Positions 8,698 through 19,426 of a stretch of 30,551 nucleotides of DNA are shown piece by piece; within the stretch, counting starts at the first letter, position 1; each line of letters starts with the position of its first letter. The position numbers and the translations under genes are program-made. Under the pieces are notes generated by a model. The model ran no database searches. It was not told where the DNA came from and worked only from the letters and a program-made list of their open reading frames with translations. The stretch comes from Stephanodiscus triporus (Eukaryota; Bacillariophyta; Thalassiosirophyceae; Thalassiosirales; Thalassiosiraceae), in contig JALLAZ010000024.1 of NCBI GenBank assembly GCA_036939755.1, positions 1 through 30,551 on the forward strand, written 5' to 3'.

Positions 8698-9636
8698 TCA
8701 TTTTTGTTGAAGCAATGCCTTCAATAATCTTGACCATCTCGGCTGTTTCTTTATGCTATTCTTCGATGTTGTGTCTAGGGGCAATTTTAACAACTTTCGC
8801 CCGACCTGAATCTCTTCCTTCTTCTTCTTCCGACGTCTCTCACGAAAGAATTGCACCACGATATCTCCGCACTCCTTTTCTCTCACTCCTCCGGTCACAG
8901 ACTTAACCTCATGATATGGATGCCTCGCCAAACTCAATAATTCCATGTGTGTCTTAATTGCGCCCAATCGATTATCCGGAGCACCGTACACAACATGATC
9001 GATCCGAAAGGCTTGGATCGACGCCAGGCACATCGGACATGGTTCAAGGGTGGTATACAACCGCGAGTTGGGAGGGAAGCGCCAGTTTTGCAAATTATGA
9101 GCTCCCTGCCGTAAGGCTAAAAGTTCCGCATGCGCAGAGGCATCGACATTAGTCTCCACTCGATTGTGACCGGCCGAAATTATCTGAAAAGCCCGCCTCA
9201 TGTCAAAGGCATTGTCAGAAGTGCACTCTCGAACAACGACGGCCCCGATTGGAACTTCTCCTCGGTCCCACGCATACTGCGCCTGCTTCAGCGCCAACCC
9301 CATGAAGTAATGATCGATCGTGGTATAATTGTTCTCGTCGAATGGTAAATCGATGGTTGGATAGAGGTCGCGTTTCAGAATTTTGAAGATCTTTCCACGC
9401 GGGCGCGAAAGAGTAGAATTGATATCGAATAGAGGCGGCATGGACAAACCAAAGCCACCGCGTCTTCTGCTCATATCGGCCAGAGCAGCCGCCAACTCTT
9501 TCCCTCTCGTCCGCGATGGCAAGTGATGGAGACGACCATGAGTTGGGTAGAATGCCAGTGGAGTAGGAGGGAGAGCGATGGATGTCGACGTCATTGTAAT
9601 GCAACATGCCACCATCAGACATGGAAACGCCCTCAT
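8698..9636 (-). CDS. tRNA adenosine deaminase (TadA-type), probably plastid
   Basis: 312 residues. Zinc-dependent deaminase of the CMP/dCMP-deaminase superfamily, TadA-like, which converts adenosine-34 to inosine in tRNA (tRNA-Arg(ACG) in bacteria and plastids). Seen: YFMGLALKQAQYAWDRGEVPIG at 110-131, SAGHNRVE, HAE (His169, Glu171, proton shuttle) and LEPCPMC (Cys200 and Cys203, zinc ligands), then FRIDHVVYGAPDNRLGA. The N-terminal ~95 residues precede the domain: a hydrophobic start, then PPTPLAFYP with Phe29 after Ala, an ASAFAP-like signal cleavage site followed by a basic stretch, consistent with diatom plastid import (inference). A basic RERRRKKKK tail follows the domain. ATG at 9636 is the first Met, and no intron is needed. 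A cytosolic or mitochondrial location is the alternative. Confidence 0.85.
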   Translation of the reverse strand: MRAFPCLMVACCITMTSTSIALPPTPLAFYPTHGRLHHLPSRTRGKELAAALADMSRRRGGFGLSMPPLFDINSTLSRPRGKIFKILKRDLYPTIDLPFDENNYTTIDHYFMGLALKQAQYAWDRGEVPIGAVVVRECTSDNAFDMRRAFQIISAGHNRVETNVDASAHAELLALRQGAHNLQNWRFPPNSRLYTTLEPCPMCLASIQAFRIDHVVYGAPDNRLGAIKTHMELLSLARHPYHEVKSVTGGVREKECGDIVVQFFRERRRKKKKEEIQVGRKLLKLPLDTTSKNSIKKQPRWSRLLKALLQQK

Positions 9637-10063
9637 TCCAATAGTCGCCCCATCGTGAAAGATGTTTTAATCACACGCGGCGGGATTTCCCTCTCGACAT
9701 AATATGATGTGAGGATTTCATAGTCACATCAATTTCACATGTTGTGTGTGTTGTTGTTGAATACTTTACGATGGAATGTCACTTAGGAATAGGTACACTC
9801 CTAAGTACGAAGTAACTTAAATACTCTTCAGTCGAAAGAAAATGGCGCGCCAAAATAATGGGGACTGCTATTCCATGTAAAATTAACCAAGAAGCTGACA
9901 GATAACAATGTTGATTGGTGCGGCCAATATGTAGAAGATTTCTGTGTGAGTCTCGACTCGTGCATACACATGATGTTTCACTGCACTTGGTCGAATCCAT
10001 CGTTCTGAAATAGGTGCTCTATTTTTTTACACAATATACACCTTACACCAGCTGTTGGTATCT
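9637..10063. other. intergenic, tRNA deaminase promoter and HAD 3' region
   Basis: 427 bp between the deaminase start and the HAD stop, both minus strand. It is AT-rich. It holds a perfect 8-bp inverted repeat (9781-9788 and 9799-9806, 10-nt loop) and an E2F-like site at 9844-9854. No convincing coding sequence. Confidence 0.5.
9844..9854 (-). promoter_or_regulatory. E2F-like site (TTTGGCGCGCC)
   Basis: GGCGCGCCAAA on the plus strand; the complement contains TTTGGCGC, matching the E2F/DP consensus TTTSSCGC. It lies about 210 bp upstream of the deaminase ATG. A similar element occurs in the HAD/CABIN1 divergent promoter. Match by inspection only. Confidence 0.35.
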
Positions 10064-11101
10064 CTAGATTGGTAGAACAATATCCGATGTCAGCTGCTGC
10101 ATACCCTCTTTCGATGCCTCTATACCAAATCTTCCCGAATCACGCTCATTCAGCAACGATTCCAAGCACGACATCAACTCGAACAGCGATTCCACCCTAA
10201 GGCTGGGGGTCCTCTCCCGAACCTCCTCCTCGGTGTCACCCACCGCGTAGCCGGAGTGGGTGTCCAACTCTTCCCCTCCCTTCTGGATCAGCAGCACCGA
10301 TCCTCCGCAGCCGGCGCGATTGGCCGCGACGATGTCGTCATTCGCGTTGTCGCCAACCATCATTACATCGGCGGGATCGCAGCCCCAAACGTCACACACG
10401 TGCAGGATGGCGTCGGGATGGGGCTTGTTCCTCAAAGGACGCCCTCCCTCGTCGTCCGTGCCGGGTGGCGATCGCGCACTGTCCCTGCCGATTATCGGAT
10501 GGAACAAGGGCTCGACGCATGCGAGGAGGCGGCGGTCGCCCCCCTCGCCGTCGATCGTCATTACTTCGGCGAGGTACGCGTCGCTCACGACGCGCGCATT
10601 CGCCTCCAGGTTCCTCGTGAGGACGGCGCACCTCAGGCCCGCATCCCTAAGATACCGTACGAGTTCCGCCCCCCCCGGCATAAGTCTCATGTCCTCGATC
10701 GCGCCTCGGCCGATTTCGTCGAATATGATCTCGCACTTTTCCCGCCCCCCCGGCGATAATTTGTCGGCGAGCGCCAGCACGCAGTCGCGCTCGAGGTCCC
10801 TCCCTATCGGATCGGCGTCGGCGACGGCGTAGATCCGCCTTCGCATGTCGGCGAAGTCGATGGAGTGCTCCACGAGGGTGCCGTCCATGTCGAATATGAC
10901 CCCCCTGGGGAAGGGGGGGAGGATGGTCGGGTACGATTCGTCGGAGAGCACGGGGAGGTCGGCGATGGACGTGGACGCGCAGAGTCTGCGCGAGGTCGAT
11001 GCGTGCCGCTGGTGCTGGAAGGCGACTGCGACGATTGCATCGTTCGAGAGGAATGGCACGATCGGAACGACGAGCGGCGCGAAGAGTAGTCTCGAAGTCA
11101 T
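10064..11101 (-). CDS. HAD-superfamily hydrolase, plastid-targeted
   Basis: 345 residues from ATG at 11101, the first in-frame ATG. HAD phosphatase (subfamily IA, phosphoglycolate-phosphatase-like; true substrate unknown). Motif I GVIFDMDGTLVEH with nucleophile Asp71 and Asp73; motif II LTRN; motif III Lys in NKPHPD; motif IV MMVGDNANDD. The DFADMRRRI cap start and the VCDVWGCDPADVMMVGD stretch resemble uncharacterised plant HAD proteins of the At2g33255 kind. The N-terminus (MTSRLLFAPLVVPIVPFLSN, then VAVAFQHQR) is a signal peptide with an AF cleavage site at Phe28 and an Arg/Ser-rich transit region, suggesting plastid import. Strongly GC-rich with high GC at third positions, unlike most neighbours; this creates long antisense open frames. 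It shares a 252-bp divergent promoter with the CABIN1-like gene. Confidence 0.88.
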   Translation of the reverse strand: MTSRLLFAPLVVPIVPFLSNDAIVAVAFQHQRHASTSRRLCASTSIADLPVLSDESYPTILPPFPRGVIFDMDGTLVEHSIDFADMRRRIYAVADADPIGRDLERDCVLALADKLSPGGREKCEIIFDEIGRGAIEDMRLMPGGAELVRYLRDAGLRCAVLTRNLEANARVVSDAYLAEVMTIDGEGGDRRLLACVEPLFHPIIGRDSARSPPGTDDEGGRPLRNKPHPDAILHVCDVWGCDPADVMMVGDNANDDIVAANRAGCGGSVLLIQKGGEELDTHSGYAVGDTEEEVRERTPSLRVESLFELMSCLESLLNERDSGRFGIEASKEGMQQLTSDIVLPI

Positions 11102-11353
11102 GGAAGTACGATACGACTTTACTTTGTCGTTGACGGAAGTGAGACGATGGCGGTAATCCGCGACGGTCCTAGCTAGATATCGTACGCCGGGAGTCCCGGA
11201 TGGATGGAGTCCCACTCTAAGCACAAAAAGGCGCGCCAAAAAGAGTGGTCCCCCATATTATTATTTATCTGTCCATGTTGCCGCCCCGCCCGGGCGTCGA
11301 CAGGATTTCAGGAGGCATTCTAACGAGCAGAAGTGTAACCGTCCCTCTAGAGA
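11102..11353. promoter_or_regulatory. divergent promoter, HAD hydrolase / CABIN1-like
   Basis: 252 bp between opposed start codons. It carries GGCGCGCCAAA at 11230-11240 (complement TTTGGCGC, an E2F-like consensus), near the middle of the gap. S-phase control would suit the histone-chaperone gene; this is inference. Confidence 0.45.
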
Positions 11354-14300
11354 ATGTGGGCGGCAGCCAATGACCGTCGGCGTCGCAATAAGTGGAGGCG
11401 GACGGGCGGCGCCGCCGGCGGCAACGAAGATTATCGAGGGGGCGATGCCATGAGAAAGTCGAATGATGGCAGCGATACTGACTCGGAGTACGACAGCAGC
11501 GACGGCGAACGATCCACGACCGAATCCGTACACGACGACGGAGGGCCGACGTCGTCGTTGTCGGGAAAAAATCTCTCGCTCTCCTCCCCGTCTACTCGTA
11601 TCGACAATGGCACATTGCAGACAGGGGCAAGAGGTGACGCCGCCGCTGCTTCCGCTGCTTTTGGACACCATTCCAAGACCCGAAAGCGTAAACGGAAGAA
11701 GAAGAAGAAGAAGCAAATAAGGGAAGAAACTCCGGAAGCTGCCATCGCCCGATTGATATCATCGTACACTGCTGCCATGTCAGCGATTGGTGCCCTGCAC
11801 CGCCTCAGCGGGCAGTGTTGCGCCTTTTGGAAGGAGGAGGGCAATGCCGGTGGTGGCGTACTTGACGCGTATGCGGTCAAGACTAATTGTAACCCCCCAT
11901 CAAATACCAATGAAGTTGATGAAGGAGCTTCTAGCAGCACTATCAAGGATGGTAATGATGATACAGAAGCCCCGCGACGTGACGATAAGGTGAGCGCCTC
12001 GAATGAAATCCTTCGAGAAGCGTACACCTCCATACAACGCGTTGCGCGGGCTGCGCGCTCGGCGCTGGAGCAATCCCTATTGTTAGATCACATCATTATG
12101 GCACCCATTTTCCTTCCCGAGAAGGAGAGTGCAGCGGGCAAGATGATAAGGGGGGATGTCAAAAACAACGCACGCTGCGAGAATGATGCCATGGAGGTAA
12201 TGTCCTCTGCATGGCTAGACGTGTGGAGTCGTTCATCCAATGATACTTCGGCGGTGGCGCACGGTAGTCAGAATATGAGGATGGTCGATACCGCATTTCA
12301 AACGATATCCATGACGAAATGGAATAAACTTAGTACGGCACACCGCAAAGAGATTCGAAAAGTTGCATACCTTGCTTTGGTTAATTACGCGGATTTACTA
12401 TTGTGCGTATGCCATGCATCTGGCGCTACGAATCGGAAGAGGGATGTATTGGATCGAGGAGCAGTGCCCAAACTAGGCGTCATTGAGCTGTTTTCGACAA
12501 TGGCTACACCTGTGTCGGACCAGCAACAGATCGATGATTCAAGCTATACCAATCGTCTCTGGTCAGATGAGTCTACGGAACGGACCGTCCGCCTCGCCCT
12601 GGCTGCATACGTGGATGCATCAGAACTAGACCCCACCGATCCGACCTTGTGGTTCAAACTGGCTTGCGCCGCCCGCGCCTTGGGTTGGGAAATACTATCG
12701 TCATCGCCGAAATCACTACGAGTAATTAAGCCACCCCCCAGGTCGCACCGTTGCTTGGAAAGATTGGCACTCGAACGAGGGTTGTCTTCTCTACCGCAGG
12801 GATTGCCTCCCAATCGTCTGTTAGTGCATGCATGGAAAGAGTTGGAGAATCAGGATCGAGGACCGCCTGTCTATGATGTCGAGCAGGAGATTTTGACGGA
12901 TGAAATTTTGACGCGAGAGGAGGATAAGCCAATAGAACTGGTTCTTCATCTACCGAGGTATTCCTGGGTGACTTTGGGTACGATTTTGATGAGGGCATCC
13001 CAAGAGGGAGTATCGTATGGACGTTCTCTGCCGGGAACGCCGCGTCATGTTTGGTCTACGGTGAGTATTTCGTGGAGACGGGAGAGTATTACGTTTCTTT
13101 GGGTCAACCAATACTTAACTTTCTTCTCTTCTCAAATGTTCGTTGACATGCATGATAAGAGCTGTCAGATTTCAGATCATGATGAGTTCGGGTCTCCTCT
13201 AGTTGACATCAGAATTGCTCCAATATTGGCGGTTCCGCCTCGTATACTTGGAATGACATGTGAATACTTGGAAGGGCCTGATGTCAAACGCTTAGCATGT
13301 ACGTGTCGGACAATGCCTTCAGGGCTTAAGTCTGCTAGAGCCAAATTGATGGCGGAAAAGAAGCAAGCTAATGCGGCTTCGCTGGAGAAAGATGCTTTCT
13401 GCCCTATCAATGCAACACTCGAAGACACTGACAAAGAAACAACCATTGACGAAACCAGCGCAACTATCATCTCACCACCACACAGAGGCAGAGTATCCAA
13501 GCGTGTCCGTTCATATATGATAACGACAGAAAAGCAAGCCGAACGCAAATCCAAACGATCCAGTGTCGAATATTGTCTCTTGGCTGGGACTCTATCGTGC
13601 ACCGCCCAAAATCCTTACTACACCATGTTGCTAGCGGATTTTTCTTGGGAGCATCTTCCAATCTTCTCAAAATCTATTCAAGCTCCACCTGCACTATCTC
13701 AAGCTAAAGATGAAGGACCAGGTTTGAACTCAGATGGCTCACTTGACGCCAACAAAATTGCACGGTCATCACAGATGGGTCACATGAATCCTTTCCTTTC
13801 TCCAACGTCACTGAACGAATTCATTCTAAAGTGGAGTAGACACAACTCTGGACCAAGAGATTTACTTGAAGAGTTCCTACTGCATGTTTCTCTCAATACG
13901 AGTGATATATTTCAGGGAGAAGTTTCCGATTCCTTATCATCGTGTATAATCGACTGTAAGTCTTGTATGATTTGTTTTGCTAAGGTAGTGGATGACATTT
14001 CTCAAATCACATGTTCTTACAACATGCAAGGTTTCGACTTGATGATATCAATTGCCGAAAGAAGTACAGCATCAACACCGCGGTATGGAGCAACATTTAC
14101 ACCTTGGTATGGGGCGGAAACTTCCACGGATCTTTCGGTCCTTGCAGTTAATTTATTACACGCTGAGCTTATATTCAAGAGATGTGAGTTTTATGACATT
14201 GGTTCGCAAGAACACCAAGAAGACTCAGACGCCCTTGCTTTCGTGGTCCCAAATTTGTTGTCCTTGATGCCAACGAGTACTCAATTAGATCTTTCAGAGG

Positions 14301-17300
14301 GCAGAGGCATGCAAATTCTAGAGGTACAATGCCGTTGTTTCTGGCTTGCGTCTTTGTACTATTTATGGGTTAGTCGTTGCAGTAACGACGCCTCAACATC
14401 GAAAACTGCTGAAGAGGTTGGCCTTCAGTACCTAGATAAAGCAATTGGGCTGCTACGCGACGAATCTCAACAAAATGGCTTAAAAATTACGACCCTTCAT
14501 CTGGAGTCGTCTATTCGCCGCGGTGAGCACTGGCGCGTACTTTCTGCTGAGGCTTTATCACTGTATAAAGAAAGACTTCAATCATCGTCAATAGTGTCCA
14601 GAGCTCGACAATGCTTTCAGAATATTCAACTTGAGTTGAAGGAAAGACCAGGATTTTCTGTGGACAACAAGGCAATGCTGGTTTCACTAGGCGCGGATTT
14701 GTTCGAAAGATACTATGTCAACAGCGAACAATCGACTGAAGTCATGGACGAATTGTTGGGTGACTTCATCATGCTCAATGAAGATCAATTTCATCCGCCT
14801 GACGCGAATGCTCTTTTTTCAGGATCATCTGTGTGCCCAGAGGTGCGTTGGGGAAGAATTTGGGTAGAAATACCATCCTCCAAAGCTGAGATCAGCGTGT
14901 CAAGAGAAGGTTCTCGTCCATCGATCATACAAGTCCTCGCAACCTCACTTATGATGTCAAAAGAAAAGATCCCTTCAGTATTCTTGATATACTCGAAATT
15001 GGCATTGGCCGCACTCTTATCGCGATCACAGAAACTGCTAAGATTGAATGATATCCCTCAAATTCATGTCGAAGAGAGTCAACTGGAAAGTACAAAACAT
15101 GACGACAGCCCTGTTGATGTTAGTCGTACCGGTAGAGATCACTTGCTCATTGGTGTTGTAAATTTCTTCATAGACAAAATGACTGACATCATAGCGTCCT
15201 ACACGAATGAAGCTGAACATCACGAAGCTCTTGAAGCCTACCTAGTGGGAGATGACTTTTGCAGTCTCATTTCTGCATCTCTACACACACTGCGGGCTAC
15301 CCAGAAGCATCATATCGACGATTCAACTCTGCACACTTATCTTCTCGGATCAGTTTCACGACTTGTGCTTAATCTACGGAATTGTCAAGGGCTGTCAAGA
15401 CAATCTCTAGAGAAAATTGAGAGCGTTTACTTTGTCGCATTGACCAAATCTCTTACTCGTTGTAAAATGGACTTTGCTGATTTGATTAGCTCCGTCCATG
15501 ACAAGAGAACGAAAAAATGGCATTCACGGATAATCTCCAAGTCTCATATTGCTTTCTTGACAGCAAACGAAATCGCTGAATTGCTGTCATTGCATCCGAC
15601 CAGGATAGGTGCAGATGCGAGTGCAAGAGTATCCCACCTTATCAAATCACTTTCTGGTGTGGGTAAAGAAGATTCGTATGCTTTACTTGCTCAGCTTACG
15701 GAAGCTCTGCTGTGGTTTTGGGGATTCTTAACAAAAACATATGATGCATCATCTCCCACAGAAAATTCAGTAAGAAACATGCTCACGGTGCCAATAGCTT
15801 CTGCTTTAGTTTCTCTATGTGGCTCCCCTGGTGTTACGATCAAAGGGGCACAAAGCAGAGGAGAGAACAGGTCTGATAACAACGCCATAAGCTTCTCGGA
15901 TTACTTTGATTCAGAGGACAGTGTAAATCGCATTTGTCGCACTGAAACAGAAACAGACGGAGAGGATGAGCTGTCGCGGAGAACATATTTGAGAAAGGTT
16001 TGCCAACTTGTACAATGTGTTTCGATTGTGTTCCGGTCGGTCAATGAAAAGCTCATTAACCAAGAAACGGCTTGTCGGATGTTTCCATCAAGCCAGCATG
16101 GGCCTTTTCTGCCCTTAGTGGTTGTCCGTGTCCTATCAACTCTGTCGGAGGGAATATTTCAGCTGTTTTCAGAAAATGTCTGGGGAGAGGCCTACCCTTA
16201 CGGGGCACGAGAATGTGGCAGCACGATTGATCTACTTCTTGGCAGAGCATATTCACATTTGTACGGATTTTCATTCTCTAGTGGAGACCCTGATACATCG
16301 AAGAGCTATGCACCAGAATCAATCTCAGCGGCAATTCATTTGTTTCGCAGTATCAAACGTGTGTACCATGACAACCGAAAAACTCCTCCGAGTAAAGCAT
16401 TTGAGACAATTGAATTGGCTCTTCCTCCTGAGGAAGAAAGCGAAATCAGCAAGGCGATTAATGCATTTCTATTCGATGCAGACAAAAACAGCGAGGTGGT
16501 AAATCGCACACCGACAATTACATCAGGCGACTTACCTTCAGGTTTCCCTGAATGGGTGTTCGAAGCAGCCGAAGTCACCAGCCCCTCAGCTGACGAGCAC
16601 CAGAACAATATTGCATTGCTTCGACGCGGAGTGGCTCATGAACTTGCTAAAGGTTCAATGGCTACACTGGATTCCAGCCAAAAGTCTCCGTCTGATATGG
16701 ACGACCAAGGTTTAACAGGTGAGCGAGAGGAGACTCAAAGTCACGAGCGTAGCCTCTATCAAAAGTTCCGCGCAGTTCTCGCTGATTTGTCTTACAATCC
16801 GAAAAATATTGAGCGTTGGATTGTGCTCAGTGAATGTCTTGGCTTCAAAGCGGAGGTCATATGTGACCGGCTGGTGCTGGTTCGTAAACCTTCTTTTGAT
16901 TTCTGTCTGAATTCAAAGTCGAAACGCCAATACCCAGCAACTATGAGTTTGGACCAACTTCAAAGATCTCAGTTAGACGACTACAAACAATCACGGAGCA
17001 ACAATTGGAAGCCGTTTCTCGGCAATAACCTACTTGTATACATGCAACATCCATGGACTAGTTTTTCTTCACTGCAGGCTTGTGCGCAAGAAGTTCGATC
17101 AAGTATTACGGAGACCGATACGGATAAGCATGACTCTGATTACCCATGCTGGAAAGAAATCGAAGCAAAGTTTGAGGAAGGAAATTACGTTTCTTGGGCC
17201 AACGCTTGGGCTGGAATGTTTATCATGGCTCTTCGAACAATGAGATTGAAGGCTCTCTTGGTTGCGAGATATCTTGCCAAGAACAGTCAAAAAGGCATGC

Positions 17301-18974
17301 ACCCAAGTGAAGTGAGTGAAGAGCTGGGAACTGCATTGTACAGCGAATTGCAGTTTTCCACTGTTTATGGATACCCGGTGCATCCCATGACACTACACGA
17401 GAAGAGATCCATTGCAGAGCGTTCGAACTTTTTCTTCCAAGAAGCAGTCGATCTATCAAGCAGCTGTGACTACACCCAAAAATGTCATGTACAAGCGTTC
17501 GAATTATATTTCATGATCGGAAAGGGGTCCGAAAAAATAGCTTCAACAGTACAAGATGAACTATATGCATTGGAGAGTGAAGGTGACTGTCGAACTCGGT
17601 TATACGAAACAGTAATGAATGAATCCATACTCAATTATTCCAAGGCACTTGCTGATGCACAAAAAGCTGAACAATCAAGCGGAGGAAATGACAAAATCCA
17701 CACAGGAGGGAGCTCTCATGGCGGTGCGTTAGAAGGTCTGTATAGACTGCATGCATCAAGATTCAAGGTATTGCTTTCTGCTGTCCGACGTGCCTCAAAT
17801 GAACGCGAACAAGCTGAGCTAGAATCTTTTCGCATTGCGTCCGCGATGTGGTTCGACAAATCTAACGAATCGTCCTCCGCGACTGGAGTTCGTGGTAAAA
17901 CGTGGGACATTTTGGCTGATTGTGTTGACGGTGAGAACCACAGTTTTTCGCTCGCGTTGTCAAAGCACTTTTTAACTAATTATAATTGCGTGCAAATTAT
18001 TCAGCATTTCATCACTGCCGCACAGAAATTCCATTGTTCCATAGAGCCGCGTACAGATTGGCTCAGGCTTACAACTATGCCCCTCTTTTTCACAATCCAA
18101 ACTGTGATTTAATCGTTGGAAGCAGGCAGGCTGTCCCTGCTATTAAAAGCTATAGAATTCGAGGTCTTAGTAGTTCATGTGCGGCGGAAAGTGCCGATGT
18201 TGTCATATCAAAACTATTCGACAAAAGAAGGTAAGATTATTTTTAGCCCAGTTGCTCCATGTGCTTTGCATTCATATACCCGTCTGATTTCTCTTTCTCA
18301 GATCTCAGATTTGTGCAGTTTGGGTGACGACTTCACCAGCCCCATCTCCTTTTGAGGTTCTAAACGACTCTATTCGGAAGTATGATGCACTTCGATACAA
18401 ATATATCGAGGCATACATAGAATGTATGCGCCTAAGTGAACAAAAAGATAGGATCGAGATACTGCTGAATTGGGCAGCATCGAGCAACCAGGATTTAGCT
18501 GGTTTCTACGAGGCAAGTGCAGCACTGCGTGGGGGGGATCCTGGAAAGCATACCAAGCAATCACTACTTTCAGGCAATGGGTTCATTGCAAAGGTGAAAC
18601 GCAATGCATCTAATGCACTTGCCGAGATAATTTTGCAAGATTTGGCCCACATGAAAAAGTATGGCATTGGCAACGATGGGAAGGTCAAGCTAACTGCCCA
18701 TTTCAAGCTTGCGTACACCCTATTTCTTCGTCTTAATTCATCATGCAAAGAAGTTGTGGAGTTCATTAGATCTCACACACTGCTGGCAGAAGCTGAAGCT
18801 CTTTGCAAATGTTACCTTTCTATCCAAGCCGGGAATAGAATGTCATCTATTGATTTTAACGACATGGATAGTGAGACTTTGTGCTCAATCTTGGAAGATG
18901 CCACATCAAAAGCAAAAGCTATTATGCACGAAATAAAAGTGGCTTCCTCAAAAAAAGAAAAAGAGAAGATTTAG
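11354..18974 (+). CDS. HIR histone-chaperone complex subunit, CABIN1/HIR3-like
   Basis: About 2,490 residues spliced, large like CABIN1/Hir3, the TPR scaffold of the HIRA complex that deposits histone H3 outside replication. Exons by inspection: 11354-17930, 18005-18230 and 18302-18974. The phases fit (D-A-FHHCRTEIPLF and RRSQICAVW across the junctions) and each intron has GT-AG ends and a branch-like TAAC or pyrimidine tract. TPR-like segment DPTDPTLWFKLACAARALG at about 427-445. C-terminal family signatures: YNPKNIERWIVLSECLGF, LYRLHASRFKVL (about 2128), FHRAAYRLAQAY, ICAVWVTTSPAPSPFEVLN and KYDALRYKYIEAYIE. An in-frame 108-nt stretch at 13061-13168 (gtgagt...tttcttctcttctc...cag) is probably a further intron, giving about 2,455 residues. 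Acidic, Ser-rich and Lys-rich (KKKKKK) low complexity lies near the N-terminus. Identity rests mainly on the C-terminal third. Confidence 0.75.
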
Positions 18975-19387
18975 ATGTTACGGTGTCGGTGATCCGCATG
19001 GTGTGACTAGAACAGTTATAATTCATAAATAATTATTAGTGATCGCATAAGTGGATTGTGATGCAATAGCCCCATGATACGCCTCTACAAAGCAAATACT
19101 AAGTCGTAGGGGAGATGCGATATTCTTATCTTTAATTATTTTTCATGAGAACGGCACATCACACATGATTTATCCAAAGAGGGAATTCTCACCAATACCA
19201 AAGCCAGGGGTTTTCTTCACGGGCTTGACGAGATATTCCACCTCGGGCAACTAAGCGCAAAATCCAGACTTGAGCGGATCGTCGAATTGCTCTCACCATC
19301 ATCAACAACGCTCACTTAACACAAAGATTTGATTTTCCATACACGCTTTTCAGTAGCCTGTATGTGACATGCCAATCATGTTCATCT
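18975..19387. other. convergent intergenic region
   Basis: 413 bp between the CABIN1-like stop and the stop of the dsRBD-like gene on the other strand. AT-rich near 19010-19140. No gene seen. Its right end holds one copy (19357-19383) of a 27-bp imperfect duplication of the neighbouring gene's last codons. Confidence 0.5.
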
Positions 19388-19426
19388 TCATCGTATCGCC
19401 CTGTAGGTGGCACGCCAATCATGTTC
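19357..19426. repeat. imperfect 43-bp-offset duplication spanning a stop codon
   Basis: 19357-19383 and 19400-19426 match at 24 of 27 positions. On the minus strand the first-read copy encodes the last residues of the dsRBD-like protein (EHDWRATYR). The second copy, past the stop and in another frame, would encode EHDWHVTYR. The differences preserve a similar peptide, so the duplication may predate the present stop. Confidence 0.75.

Noticed and set aside
10256..10832. Two long plus-strand open frames (167 and 190 codons) opposite the HAD gene
   Set aside because: They follow from the high GC3 of the HAD gene. They lack family motifs, while the minus strand has all four HAD motifs.
11102..11239. 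Upstream extension of the HAD protein to 11239
   Set aside because: It would begin at a TTG codon. The ATG at 11101 starts a proper signal peptide with an AF cleavage motif.
17986..18234. Separate short gene at the end of the CABIN1-like frame
   Set aside because: It is exon 2 of the CABIN1-like gene: splice sites at 17931-18004 and 18231-18301 restore the conserved sequence in phase.
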